NCBI GenBank assembly: GCA_046052345.1
Contig: JBJOMN010000003.1
Span: 48,822 to 112,821, forward strand
Length of the DNA stretch: 64,000 bases
From: Pollutiaquabacter sp046052345
GTDB lineage: Bacteria; Bacteroidota; Bacteroidia; AKYH767-A; 2013-40CM-41-45
Direction of reading: 5' to 3'
In this document: positions 1-6,258 of the stretch, in pieces
How the letters are laid out: each line of letters begins with the position of its first letter
Position numbering within the stretch: the first letter of the stretch is position 1
Position numbers and translations under genes: made by a program
The notes under the pieces: model-generated
Seen by the model: the letters and a program-made list of their open reading frames with translations, nothing else
Databases searched by the model: none
Told to the model about the DNA's origin: nothing

Positions 1-315
1 CATTCCTTCACGGTCAGGACCGCTCGCTTCGGAAAAGAAGGAGACCAGGTACCGGTAAACCACACCTTGGTTTTCTGCGGCTGCAGGGGGCTGTTCGACC
101 GGCTGGATGCTTACAGCGCCTGACTGTCCGCTTTCGGCTGCAGCAGGTGCCTCCTCTTCGGAGCCCGGCATGATAACTCCCGGAGGAAGCGTAGAGTAGG
201 GCTTATCGGTGGGATCTGATTTGCCCAGCGAACGTGTATTAGCCTTTGACATCATCGGGTGTTTGCACGCGGCGGTAACAGCGAGAGTCAGCGACAGGAG
301 AATGATTCTTTTCAT
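1..315 (-). CDS. Putative lipoprotein, C-terminus cut by window edge
   Basis: The reading frame opens at an ATG at 313-315 and runs off the window start, so only about 105 N-terminal residues are visible. The first 16 residues are a hydrophobic signal (MKRIILLSLTLAVTAAC) ending in a lipobox-like TAAC. Cys17 is therefore the likely lipidated residue and the protein is probably anchored in the inner or outer membrane. The next ~65 residues are rich in Pro, Ala, Glu and Ser and look like a flexible linker. The last visible residues (VVYRYLVSFFSEASG) look like the start of a folded domain. I do not recognise a family. It lies 28 bp downstream of the DUF423 gene on the same strand. Confidence 0.6.
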   Translation of the reverse strand, partial: MKRIILLSLTLAVTAACKHPMMSKANTRSLGKSDPTDKPYSTLPPGVIMPGSEEEAPAAAESGQSGAVSIQPVEQPPAAAENQGVVYRYLVSFFSEASGPDREGM

Positions 316-343
316 ATCAGTGAATGACGAAGTAGTGGATTTG

Positions 344-745
344 TCAGATGTTCTGCGTACGAAGTAATGTATAACCGAGCGCACACCAGCCTGCGATCAG
401 CAAAAGTCCCCCTATCGGTGTGACCGGCCCGAGAAACGATTTCCAACCGTCCAGTCCGGTAAGCTCACGGGTGGAAAGCAGGTAGATAGAGCCGGAAAAA
501 AGAAGAATGCCCGCCATGAACAGATAAGTAGCGTACCTCAAGCCGTTCATGTCGGACCGGCTTGCCAGCAGACCGATAAAGAGAAGTGCGAGTGCGTGAG
601 CCAACTGATAGCGGACGCCCGTCTCAAAAGATTGTAACTGTTCCGGAGAGATTCTGCTTCTTAGACCGTGAGCGCCGAAAGCGCCCAAGATCACAGAGGT
701 TCCGGCAAATGCACAGCCGGCCAGCATCGACGCCCTGGAAATCAT
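344..745 (-). CDS. DUF423 family small membrane protein
   Basis: 133 residues, the usual size of the DUF423 (YgdD-like) family, with four hydrophobic segments and the family's N-terminal pattern (ILGAFGAHGL, then FETGVRYQLAHALALL). It is an inner-membrane protein of unknown function. The start is supported by a -7-like box (TATATTCG on the minus strand, 750-757) that ends only four bases before the ATG, so the message may be leaderless. It probably shares a transcript with the lipoprotein gene 28 bp downstream. Confidence 0.85.
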   Translation of the reverse strand: MISRASMLAGCAFAGTSVILGAFGAHGLRSRISPEQLQSFETGVRYQLAHALALLFIGLLASRSDMNGLRYATYLFMAGILLFSGSIYLLSTRELTGLDGWKSFLGPVTPIGGLLLIAGWCALGYTLLRTQNI

Positions 746-749
746 GGTG

Positions 750-757
750 CGAATATA
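750..757 (-). promoter_or_regulatory. -7 promoter box (variant TATATTCG) for the DUF423 gene
   Basis: Minus-strand TATATTCG matches the Bacteroidota -7 consensus TAnnTTTG with one change (TTCG). It sits directly against the ATG at 745, which suggests a leaderless or near-leaderless transcript. The same variant occurs before the SusC gene. Confidence 0.4.
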
Positions 758-759
758 GC

Positions 760-787
760 AAAAAGGCGCCGCCGGGAAGCCTTTTTT
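760..787 (-). terminator. Rho-independent terminator of the exported-protein gene at 810-1274
   Basis: AAAAAGGC (760-767) pairs with GCCTTTTT (779-786). On the minus strand the hairpin ends in a T-run. It lies 23 bases after the stop of the 810-1274 gene and just before the DUF423 promoter box, so termination and re-initiation are almost superimposed. Confidence 0.6.
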
Positions 788-809
788 TAACGAAAAATCC
801 CCTTTTTGT

Positions 810-1274
810 TCACGGCAAATGACCCGTAAAAGCCACTCTTATCACCGTGTTGTCGTATTTCCCCATGGCCAGGTTAAAGGTCTCTTTCTCCGCGAATTTC
901 CTGGCCTCGTCCAAATAGAAAATGCGATCCACCCGCTTATCGTTTCCGTACCCTTTGTAAAGCACCGAGTAACCTATGGCCAGCTTGACAGAAGAGTCTT
1001 TCAGGTTACTGCGACGGCTCGAACCGGCCGTCAGTTTGAAGGTCACGGTAACGGTAAGAGAGTCACTGACATACAGTTGATACGGAGGGCTTGTTTTGCC
1101 GGGCAGCACAAGATGCTCACCGGCTATTCCCCCCGCAACGTTCCCCTTTACGCTGACCGAAACGTCGCTCAGTTCGATTTTCTTTAATTCCTGGGCGTTT
1201 GTATCCCCGACTGGCTGCCAGATAAGCAGGAACAGTAGGAAAACAGTCTTTTTAAGATTCAAGACGCGCTGCAT
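810..1274 (-). CDS. Hypothetical exported protein
   Basis: 154 residues from ATG 1272-1274. An in-frame ATG at 1313 is less likely because a good -7 box (1311-1318, minus strand) covers it. The N-terminus (MQRVLNLKKTVFLLFLLIW...NAQ) is a signal peptide with probable cleavage after NAQ. The mature part is rich in alternating hydrophobic residues, Val and Thr, typical of a beta-sandwich. It has no cysteine and no motif that I recognise. It is divergent from the gene at 1348. Secreted or periplasmic location is inferred from the signal peptide alone. Confidence 0.65.
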   Translation of the reverse strand: MQRVLNLKKTVFLLFLLIWQPVGDTNAQELKKIELSDVSVSVKGNVAGGIAGEHLVLPGKTSPPYQLYVSDSLTVTVTFKLTAGSSRRSNLKDSSVKLAIGYSVLYKGYGNDKRVDRIFYLDEARKFAEKETFNLAMGKYDNTVIRVAFTGHLP

Positions 1275-1310
1275 GGCAGTTTGGAATGAAGTTTGATTAT
1301 TTTCGGAAGT

Positions 1311-1318
1311 CAAAATTA
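1311..1318 (-). promoter_or_regulatory. -7 promoter box TAATTTTG
   Basis: Minus-strand TAATTTTG is a full match to TAnnTTTG, about 36 bases upstream of the ATG at 1274. It decides the start of the exported-protein gene in favour of 1274. Confidence 0.55.
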
Positions 1319-1347
1319 ATCTTCAAATAACTCAATTCCATCTATCC

Positions 1348-1749
1348 ATGAAAAAAGAGATCAAGTACCTGTTGTCCGGTGCCATTCTCACGGGCACCTT
1401 GTTCACGTTCCTTTCCTTCCGCACGGTTGCACCTGTCAACGAATACCGCTACCGGCAGTTCTCTACCGTCGAATCGATCATCCCCGGCGGAATCGGCCGT
1501 TCACGCATGGTCTCTACCGATGATTCCGGTACCGCGGTAGAGAAAGAACTGATGAACTTCTACAGCATGGTAGGCATCAATTTCGGCAACATCGCCAACA
1601 ACGACAAAACCATCGTGGACAAGATCAACGAGTATACCAGGGACGGCTGGGAACTGATGTCCGTAACCTCGGGCGTACAAAGTCCTTCCGAAAAGGGTTC
1701 TCAGGGTATCTACATGACCCGCTACCTGTTCCGTAAACCGTTGAACTGA
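1348..1749 (+). CDS. Small exported protein with DUF4177-like C-terminus
   Basis: 133 residues. Residues 1-28 form an N-terminal signal or anchor (MKKEIKYLLSGAILTGTLFTF). The rest opens with EYRYRQFSTVES and has a later segment INEYTRDGWELMSV followed by a final beta strand (YMTRYLFRKP). The EYR...GWELVSV...Y.F.R pattern is that of DUF4177-type small alpha/beta proteins of unknown function. It is a single gene followed by a strong terminator. Secretion and family placement are inferred from short motifs. Confidence 0.65.
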   Translation: MKKEIKYLLSGAILTGTLFTFLSFRTVAPVNEYRYRQFSTVESIIPGGIGRSRMVSTDDSGTAVEKELMNFYSMVGINFGNIANNDKTIVDKINEYTRDGWELMSVTSGVQSPSEKGSQGIYMTRYLFRKPLN

Positions 1750-1774
1750 ATAGTGTCTCACAGACAGCGTCTCG

Positions 1775-1800
1775 AAAGCCGGCAACCGCCGGCTTTTTTT
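1775..1800 (+). terminator. Rho-independent terminator
   Basis: Perfect 9-bp stem AAAGCCGGC (1775-1783) / GCCGGCTTT (1788-1796), loop AACC, followed by a T-run. It closes the gene ending at 1749. Confidence 0.85.
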
Positions 1801-1815
1801 GTCCGCGTCTTCCCG

Positions 1816-1823
1816 TAACTTCG
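1816..1823 (+). promoter_or_regulatory. -7 promoter box variant TAACTTCG
   Basis: TAACTTCG is a one-base variant of TAnnTTTG ending seven bases before the ATG of the saccharopine dehydrogenase at 1831. The implied leader is very short or absent. Confidence 0.4.
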
Positions 1824-1830
1824 TCCTGCC

Positions 1831-3171
1831 ATGAAAAAGATACTGCTGATCGGTGCCGGACGATCTTCAACCTCCCTCATCGATTACCTGTTGCATCACG
1901 CCGCCTCCGGTAATTGGGAGCTGACCGTGGGCGATTTTTCCGAACAGGCTGTCCATGAAAAGACCAAAGGGCACCCTGCTTCCCGCCCGATCCGTTTTGA
2001 CATCCAAGACCGCGAACAGACACTGGCCGAAGTAGGGCGTGCCGATCTTGTCATCTCCCTCCTGCCGGCCCATATGCATATCTCGGTCGCACGGATGTGC
2101 GTAGCGCTGGGCAAACACCTGGTGACGGCCTCCTACGTCACTCCTGAAATGGAGGCTCTCCAAGAAGATGCTGTTTCAAAAGGCGTCATACTTCTCAACG
2201 AATGCGGCCTCGATCCGGGCATCGACCATATGAGCGCCATGGAGATCATCCGGGCCATCCGGTCGGAGGGTGGAGAATTGACAAGCTTCTATTCCTACAC
2301 GGGAGGCCTGGTTGCCCCGGAATCCAACGATAACCCGTGGGGTTACAAGTTCTCCTGGAATCCCCGCAACGTGATCCTTGCCGGACAGGGTACGGCCAGA
2401 TACATTGAAAACGGACGCTTCAAATACATTCCTTACAATCGTCTCTTTCGTCAGATAGAGACCATCGAAGTGGAAGGTGTCGGCCGATTTGACGGCTATG
2501 CAAATCGGGACTCGCTTTCCTACCGCAAGACCTATGGTCTGGATGGACTTCCTACGCTCTTGCGCGGAACGCTGCGTCAGCACGGCTTCTGCACGGCATG
2601 GGACGTTTTCGTTCGACTCGGGCTCACCGATGACACCTACGCGGTAGAGGATTCGGCGCATATGACCTATGCAAACCTTGTGGAATCCTTCCTGCCGGAT
2701 CGTCCCTCCGGCAGCTCCCTTCGCGCCTCCGTAGCCGCACTTTGCGACCTGGATGCGGAAGGACCCGAAATGGACATGGTGGAATGGACCGGCATATTTT
2801 CCTCCCTGAATATCGGCCTTCCATCGGCTACACCTGCCCGCATCCTTCAGCAGCTCTTGGAGGAAAAATGGAAACTGCAGCCGAACGATAAGGACATGAT
2901 TGTGATGCAGCACCGTTTCGGTTATGCGATCGGCACAAAACGGTTCCTTCGTACCTCCTCGCTGGTAGTGGTCGGCGATGACAATGTACACACTGCAATG
3001 GCCAAGACGGTGGGGTTGCCTGCGGCGATAGCGGCGCGTAATATCCTTGACGGAACCGTCAGCACGCCGGGAGTTTGCATTCCGGTAACCGCTGAAATCT
3101 GTGTGCCGGTTCTGAGGGAGCTCGAAACACTTGGCATCCGCTTCAGTGAGAAGACGGTGGAGGTGGCTTGA
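1831..3171 (+). CDS. Saccharopine dehydrogenase family protein (saccharopine reductase type)
   Basis: 446 residues, typical for the glutamate-forming saccharopine dehydrogenase (LYS9/LYSN type), which interconverts saccharopine and aminoadipate semialdehyde plus glutamate using NAD(P). An N-terminal Rossmann segment (KKILLIGAGRSSTSLIDYLL) is followed by the family's catalytic-domain patterns VTASYVTPEM, LNECGLDPGIDHM and SYTGGLVAPESNDNPWGYKFSWNP. The C-terminus (AMAKTVGLPAAIAARNILDG..STPGVCIPV) is also characteristic. In Bacteroidota this enzyme is usually taken to act in lysine degradation; that role is inferred. Its 3' end overlaps the convergent trmN gene by 29 bp, and no terminator is visible between them. 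Confidence 0.9.
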   Translation: MKKILLIGAGRSSTSLIDYLLHHAASGNWELTVGDFSEQAVHEKTKGHPASRPIRFDIQDREQTLAEVGRADLVISLLPAHMHISVARMCVALGKHLVTASYVTPEMEALQEDAVSKGVILLNECGLDPGIDHMSAMEIIRAIRSEGGELTSFYSYTGGLVAPESNDNPWGYKFSWNPRNVILAGQGTARYIENGRFKYIPYNRLFRQIETIEVEGVGRFDGYANRDSLSYRKTYGLDGLPTLLRGTLRQHGFCTAWDVFVRLGLTDDTYAVEDSAHMTYANLVESFLPDRPSGSSLRASVAALCDLDAEGPEMDMVEWTGIFSSLNIGLPSATPARILQQLLEEKWKLQPNDKDMIVMQHRFGYAIGTKRFLRTSSLVVVGDDNVHTAMAKTVGLPAAIAARNILDGTVSTPGVCIPVTAEICVPVLRELETLGIRFSEKTVEVA

Positions 3172-3874
3172 GGCTGATGTAGTAGTCCTTCGTCATCGCC
3201 ATATATTCCTCGCTGTACTGATGGTCGTCGGACTGTACCACGATCTCCTCTTCGGTCAACAGACCGAATGAGGTGTTGAACTCCATCATCAGCCGTTTTT
3301 CGGGTTTGTCTGCGACCGTCCGGACCCGGGCCAGACGATGACAGAACAATCCTTTCGATTGCGCAAGATCCATGAACTCCATGCCCTCCCGGTAAGGCAG
3401 AATCAAGCAGAACCTTCCGGCAGGTGACAGCAGTTTCTTTACTCCCGCTACTAGATCGGGGAAAGGAAGAGTCTCCGCATGACGGGCCGTTGTCCGTGAC
3501 CCTTCGGCCGGTTTGGAGGAATTATAGTAAGGCGGATTTGACACGATCAGGTCATAGCGCAAATCCGCAGCCGCTGCGAATTCCTGAAGCGAGGTTTGGC
3601 GTACATCGAGCCTTTCGAACCAAGGCGAAATACGGAAATTCTCCCGCGCCTGCAGGTAAGCGCCTTCGTCCACATCGATGGCATCGATCCAAGCCGTTGA
3701 TTTCTGCGCCAGCATCAGCGCCAGAATTCCGCTGCCTGTTCCCACGTCAAGTATGTGCTGCGAATTTCCCGGTCGTACCCACGATCCCAATAAAACGGCA
3801 TCCGTGCCCACTTTCATGGCACACTTGTCCTGATGGACAGTGAAATGTCGGAAACGGAAGACGGACTCACTCAT
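3143..3874 (-). CDS. trmN6: tRNA1(Val) (adenine(37)-N6)-methyltransferase-like protein
   Basis: 243 residues from ATG 3872-3874. A longer in-frame opening at 4066 lies inside rimM and is rejected. The protein is an SAM-dependent methyltransferase: motif I ILDVGTGSGILALMLAQ (about residue 40), acidic motif IDAIDVDEGA, and motif IV SNPPYY, the N6-adenine signature. The start (RFRHFTVHQDKCAMKVGTDAVLLGSW) is characteristic of the TrmN6/YfiC family, which methylates A37 of tRNA1(Val). It lies downstream of rimM, with its own -7-like box at 3896-3903. The substrate is inferred from the family. Confidence 0.85.
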   Translation of the reverse strand: MSESVFRFRHFTVHQDKCAMKVGTDAVLLGSWVRPGNSQHILDVGTGSGILALMLAQKSTAWIDAIDVDEGAYLQARENFRISPWFERLDVRQTSLQEFAAAADLRYDLIVSNPPYYNSSKPAEGSRTTARHAETLPFPDLVAGVKKLLSPAGRFCLILPYREGMEFMDLAQSKGLFCHRLARVRTVADKPEKRLMMEFNTSFGLLTEEEIVVQSDDHQYSEEYMAMTKDYYISLKPPPPSSH

Positions 3875-3895
3875 AAAAGCCTGTAAAAGCAAGTT

Positions 3896-3903
3896 CGAAG
3901 ATA
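3896..3903 (-). promoter_or_regulatory. -7 promoter box variant TATCTTCG before trmN6
   Basis: Minus-strand TATCTTCG, one base from TAnnTTTG, lies 22 bases upstream of the ATG at 3874 in the 38-bp gap after rimM. It suggests separate transcription of the methyltransferase. Confidence 0.35.
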
Positions 3904-3912
3904 TCGGTTTCT

Positions 3913-4470
3913 TTAATCGTCGGGATCCCCGTCCTCGTTTGCTCCGGTATACACATCGAGCAATCCGTCCGGCAGAACGACATGCACTTCCTTGCGGTCC
4001 GGATCGATGGAGATCACGACCGATTCGTTCATCGGGATAAGGACTTCTTTGCCGCCGTAGTCGCACCGCGCGATGTATTGCATCGGCAGCTCCTCGATCT
4101 CCTGAATAACTCCCAGCCTTCCGGCGTCCCGGTCGATTACTGAATAGCCTTCCAATTCGTCGAACGACGGCTGATCCGATTCGTCTCCTTCCGGCAAACC
4201 CTCCAAAAAGACTTCTTTTCCGTTAAGCGTCTTGGCTTCCGACTCGGAGTCCACATCTTCCAACTTGAGGATGAGTTGTCCTGATTTGATGCGCGTAGAG
4301 GCGACCTTGAAAGGAACCGGCAGCCCGTCGATCGCTACGAAGATGAATGAATACCCCTTGAAGTCCTCCGGATCCAGGGATTCTGTAGCGAAAACGATCT
4401 CACCCTTGAATCCCGCCGGTTTTGAAAGAAAGCCGGCATACTCCAGATCGTCCAGGGCAAGTTGCTTCAT
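3913..4470 (-). CDS. rimM: 16S rRNA processing protein RimM
   Basis: 185 residues from ATG 4468-4470. An upstream in-frame ATG at 4518 lies inside the hairpin and is unlikely. The N-terminal RimM barrel has a recognisable (AGFLSKPAGFKGEIVF) opening, and a PRC-barrel domain follows (LEGYSVIDRDAGRLGVIQEIEELP...VLIPMNESVVISIDPDRKEV). RimM binds ribosomal protein S19 and assists 30S head maturation. It is next to rpsP as in most bacteria. A hairpin between rpsP and rimM may reduce its expression relative to S16. The C-terminus is acidic (NEDGDPDD). Confidence 0.93.
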   Translation of the reverse strand: MKQLALDDLEYAGFLSKPAGFKGEIVFATESLDPEDFKGYSFIFVAIDGLPVPFKVASTRIKSGQLILKLEDVDSESEAKTLNGKEVFLEGLPEGDESDQPSFDELEGYSVIDRDAGRLGVIQEIEELPMQYIARCDYGGKEVLIPMNESVVISIDPDRKEVHVVLPDGLLDVYTGANEDGDPDD

Positions 4471-4484
4471 ATCCCGTGAAAATA

Positions 4485-4515
4485 AAAAAGCCGCGCGAAA
4501 CACGCGCAGCTTTTT
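4485..4515 (-). terminator. Hairpin with T-run between rpsP and rimM (terminator or attenuator)
   Basis: AAAAAGC (4485-4491) pairs with GCTTTTT (4509-4515). Inside it GCGCG (4493-4497) pairs with CGCGC (4503-4507), leaving one C/A mismatch and an AAACA loop. On the minus strand it ends in six T's, 21 bases after the rpsP stop and 15 bases before the rimM ATG. It looks like a partial terminator inside the operon. Confidence 0.6.
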
Positions 4516-4535
4516 CAATAATTCGTCTGTAATGG

Positions 4536-5060
4536 TCAGGCCTCTGCCGGAGCCTCTCCGGACGCTTCTTCAGCAGCAGGAGCCGCTTCTTCAGCAGGAG
4601 GAGGCGTGTTCTTGGCACGGATCGCTTCCAGCTTCGCTGCCCTCGCCTTGGATTCTTCGGCATGGCGGGATTCGGCGACTTTCTGGGCGGCACCTACGAC
4701 ACGCTTCTTCTTGTCGTCCACCTTCAGGGATTTTTCCTGCATCCACTGCTGGAATTTTGTATCCGCCTGGTCGGCGGTCAAAGCTCCCTTGGTCACCCCT
4801 TTGAGCAGGTGATTATGGTACAGGACACCTTTGTAGGAAAGGATGGCACGGCAGGTGTCGGTCGGCTGTGCACCGTTGTTCAACCAGGTCAGCGCACGCT
4901 GATGGTCGAGGTTGATCGTAGCAGGATTCGTGTTGGGATTGTAGTCACCGATGACCTCGATGAACTTACCATTCCTCGGAGCACGGCTGTCGGCCACTAC
5001 GATATGGTAATAAGCGTTGTGCTTCTTACCGTGGCGACTCAAACGGATTTTTACTGGCAT
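4536..5060 (-). CDS. rpsP: 30S ribosomal protein S16 with Ala/Glu-rich C-terminal tail
   Basis: 174 residues. Residues 1-85 are the S16 fold (MPVKIRLSRHGKKHNAYYHIVVADSR, APRNGKFIEVIGDYNPN, LNNGAQPTDTCRAIL). The rest is a helical, charged extension (ESRHAEESKARAAKLEAIRA) ending in a repetitive Pro/Ala/Glu stretch. The core is normal S16, a 30S assembly protein. Tails of this kind are seen on Bacteroidota S16. It is the first gene of an rpsP-rimM-trmN6 cluster; trmD, often third in other bacteria, is not here. A -7 box lies at 5146-5153. Confidence 0.95.
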   Translation of the reverse strand: MPVKIRLSRHGKKHNAYYHIVVADSRAPRNGKFIEVIGDYNPNTNPATINLDHQRALTWLNNGAQPTDTCRAILSYKGVLYHNHLLKGVTKGALTADQADTKFQQWMQEKSLKVDDKKKRVVGAAQKVAESRHAEESKARAAKLEAIRAKNTPPPAEEAAPAAEEASGEAPAEA

Positions 5061-5145
5061 TTGATGATAGATTATGGTTCTTTGGTCCCTTTTCTACCGA
5101 CCCAGGCAGATCAGCATTCTCCGCATGCTGTTTTAAAAAGGACTG

Positions 5146-5153
5146 CAAAGATA
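5146..5153 (-). promoter_or_regulatory. -7 promoter box TATCTTTG for rpsP
   Basis: Minus-strand TATCTTTGC is a full match to the Bacteroidota -7 element, about 85 bases before the rpsP ATG. Confidence 0.6.
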
Positions 5154-5201
5154 CGCTTTTCCTCCGGATTTCCAAAACGGCCTGACCGTCATAAGTGCCT
5201 G

Positions 5202-6083
5202 TCATTGAGCAGATAACAGGTCTACTCGCAGGCCTAAACCGGCAGAACTGCCGACTCCGACACAAATTCCCCGTCCGGGCACGGAATTGAGCTGTATGGA
5301 AGGGCGGGTTTCGAAATACAGATGAATCGGTTTCCAGAACTCCCTTTTCTTGCCCACACGGAAATCGATTCCCAAAGGGACGTAGACACTGGCGCCGAAA
5401 CCGTTCTTTCCGTCAAACTTCTCGACCTCCCGTTCACCCCTATCGTTCCGATATCCCCACGGCATGTAGATTGGAGAATCGTTGTAATTCCATCCCGGGG
5501 AACCTCCCTCTGATGCGGAATATTCGAGCACCGTCGAGGCCGCATACGAATAACCCGCTGTTACACCGATTCCGCCTTGCAGTGTCCACCTTTTCTCGGG
5601 GTGAAGCCGGTAGAGCAGGTTGATATCGAGTCGCAGCTGCTTGTTGCCGTAGCGGAAGTCGAACTGTTGGTAATAGGTCGAGTCAACGAAGAAACTCTCC
5701 CCGGTCTGGCTGGACACCAGGGTGTCATACGGAAAGCTCTCCGATAGGAAACCGCTGCGCGTCATCAAACCCGATTGGATCACGTTGGAAACACCGATCC
5801 TGAGCACCGCCTTGGGCAGCTTGGCTGTCCGGAAACCCAGTTGCAAGGATTGGAAACTGCTACGGTCCGTAGCGAAAGACACGCCCGGTTCAAACATGGA
5901 ATAGTCCCTGCCAAGGATGCGGGATGCGGGTGCAAGGGACCGGAAATCGGAAAAAGATCCGTCAACAGCAGTTGTGCCGCCACCCCCGCTCAGGATGTGG
6001 GCTTCGGAAATTTGCAGGCTGCAGGGTTCTGCAAGCACTGTCATGCAAGTAAACGACGAAAACAGCAGGAGTACGTATTTCAT
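5202..6083 (-). CDS. Outer-membrane beta-barrel-like exported protein
   Basis: 293 residues with a signal peptide (MKYVLLLFSSFTCMTVLA, then EPCS). The mature protein is made of alternating polar/aromatic stretches such as FRYGNKQLRLDINLLYRL, WTLQGGIGVTAGYSYAAS and FGASVYVPLGIDFRVG, typical of 8- to 10-strand outer-membrane barrels of the PorT/OmpA-barrel kind. There is no OmpA peptidoglycan domain. The ligand and role are unknown. It has its own promoter box (6143-6150) and is divergent from uvrD. The barrel assignment is from pattern, not from a recognised family. Confidence 0.6.
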   Translation of the reverse strand: MKYVLLLFSSFTCMTVLAEPCSLQISEAHILSGGGGTTAVDGSFSDFRSLAPASRILGRDYSMFEPGVSFATDRSSFQSLQLGFRTAKLPKAVLRIGVSNVIQSGLMTRSGFLSESFPYDTLVSSQTGESFFVDSTYYQQFDFRYGNKQLRLDINLLYRLHPEKRWTLQGGIGVTAGYSYAASTVLEYSASEGGSPGWNYNDSPIYMPWGYRNDRGEREVEKFDGKNGFGASVYVPLGIDFRVGKKREFWKPIHLYFETRPSIQLNSVPGRGICVGVGSSAGLGLRVDLLSAQ

Positions 6084-6142
6084 TGGTTGGATTTATTGAG
6101 GGGCAAAACGGATCAAGAGGCGGTTTATTGCAGGAGGGACTG

Positions 6143-6150
6143 CAAAGTTA
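6143..6150 (-). promoter_or_regulatory. -7 promoter box TAACTTTG
   Basis: Minus-strand TAACTTTGC is a full match to TAnnTTTG, 60 bases before the ATG at 6083 of the barrel-like protein. Confidence 0.6.
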
Positions 6151-6258
6151 AGCTCGGCTTCCCCTCGTCTGCAAGATTTGTTGATTATTCCTGCATCCGG
6201 GAGGCATCGGGAGAGCCCGCGATGAAGTACCTTTGGTCGCTGTCATCCTGCGATTTTG

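Noticed and set aside
3875..4066. N-terminal extension of trmN6 to 4066
   Set aside because: The extra residues are Arg/Ser-rich and come from rimM read in another frame. The family start MSESVFRFRHF fits ATG 3874.
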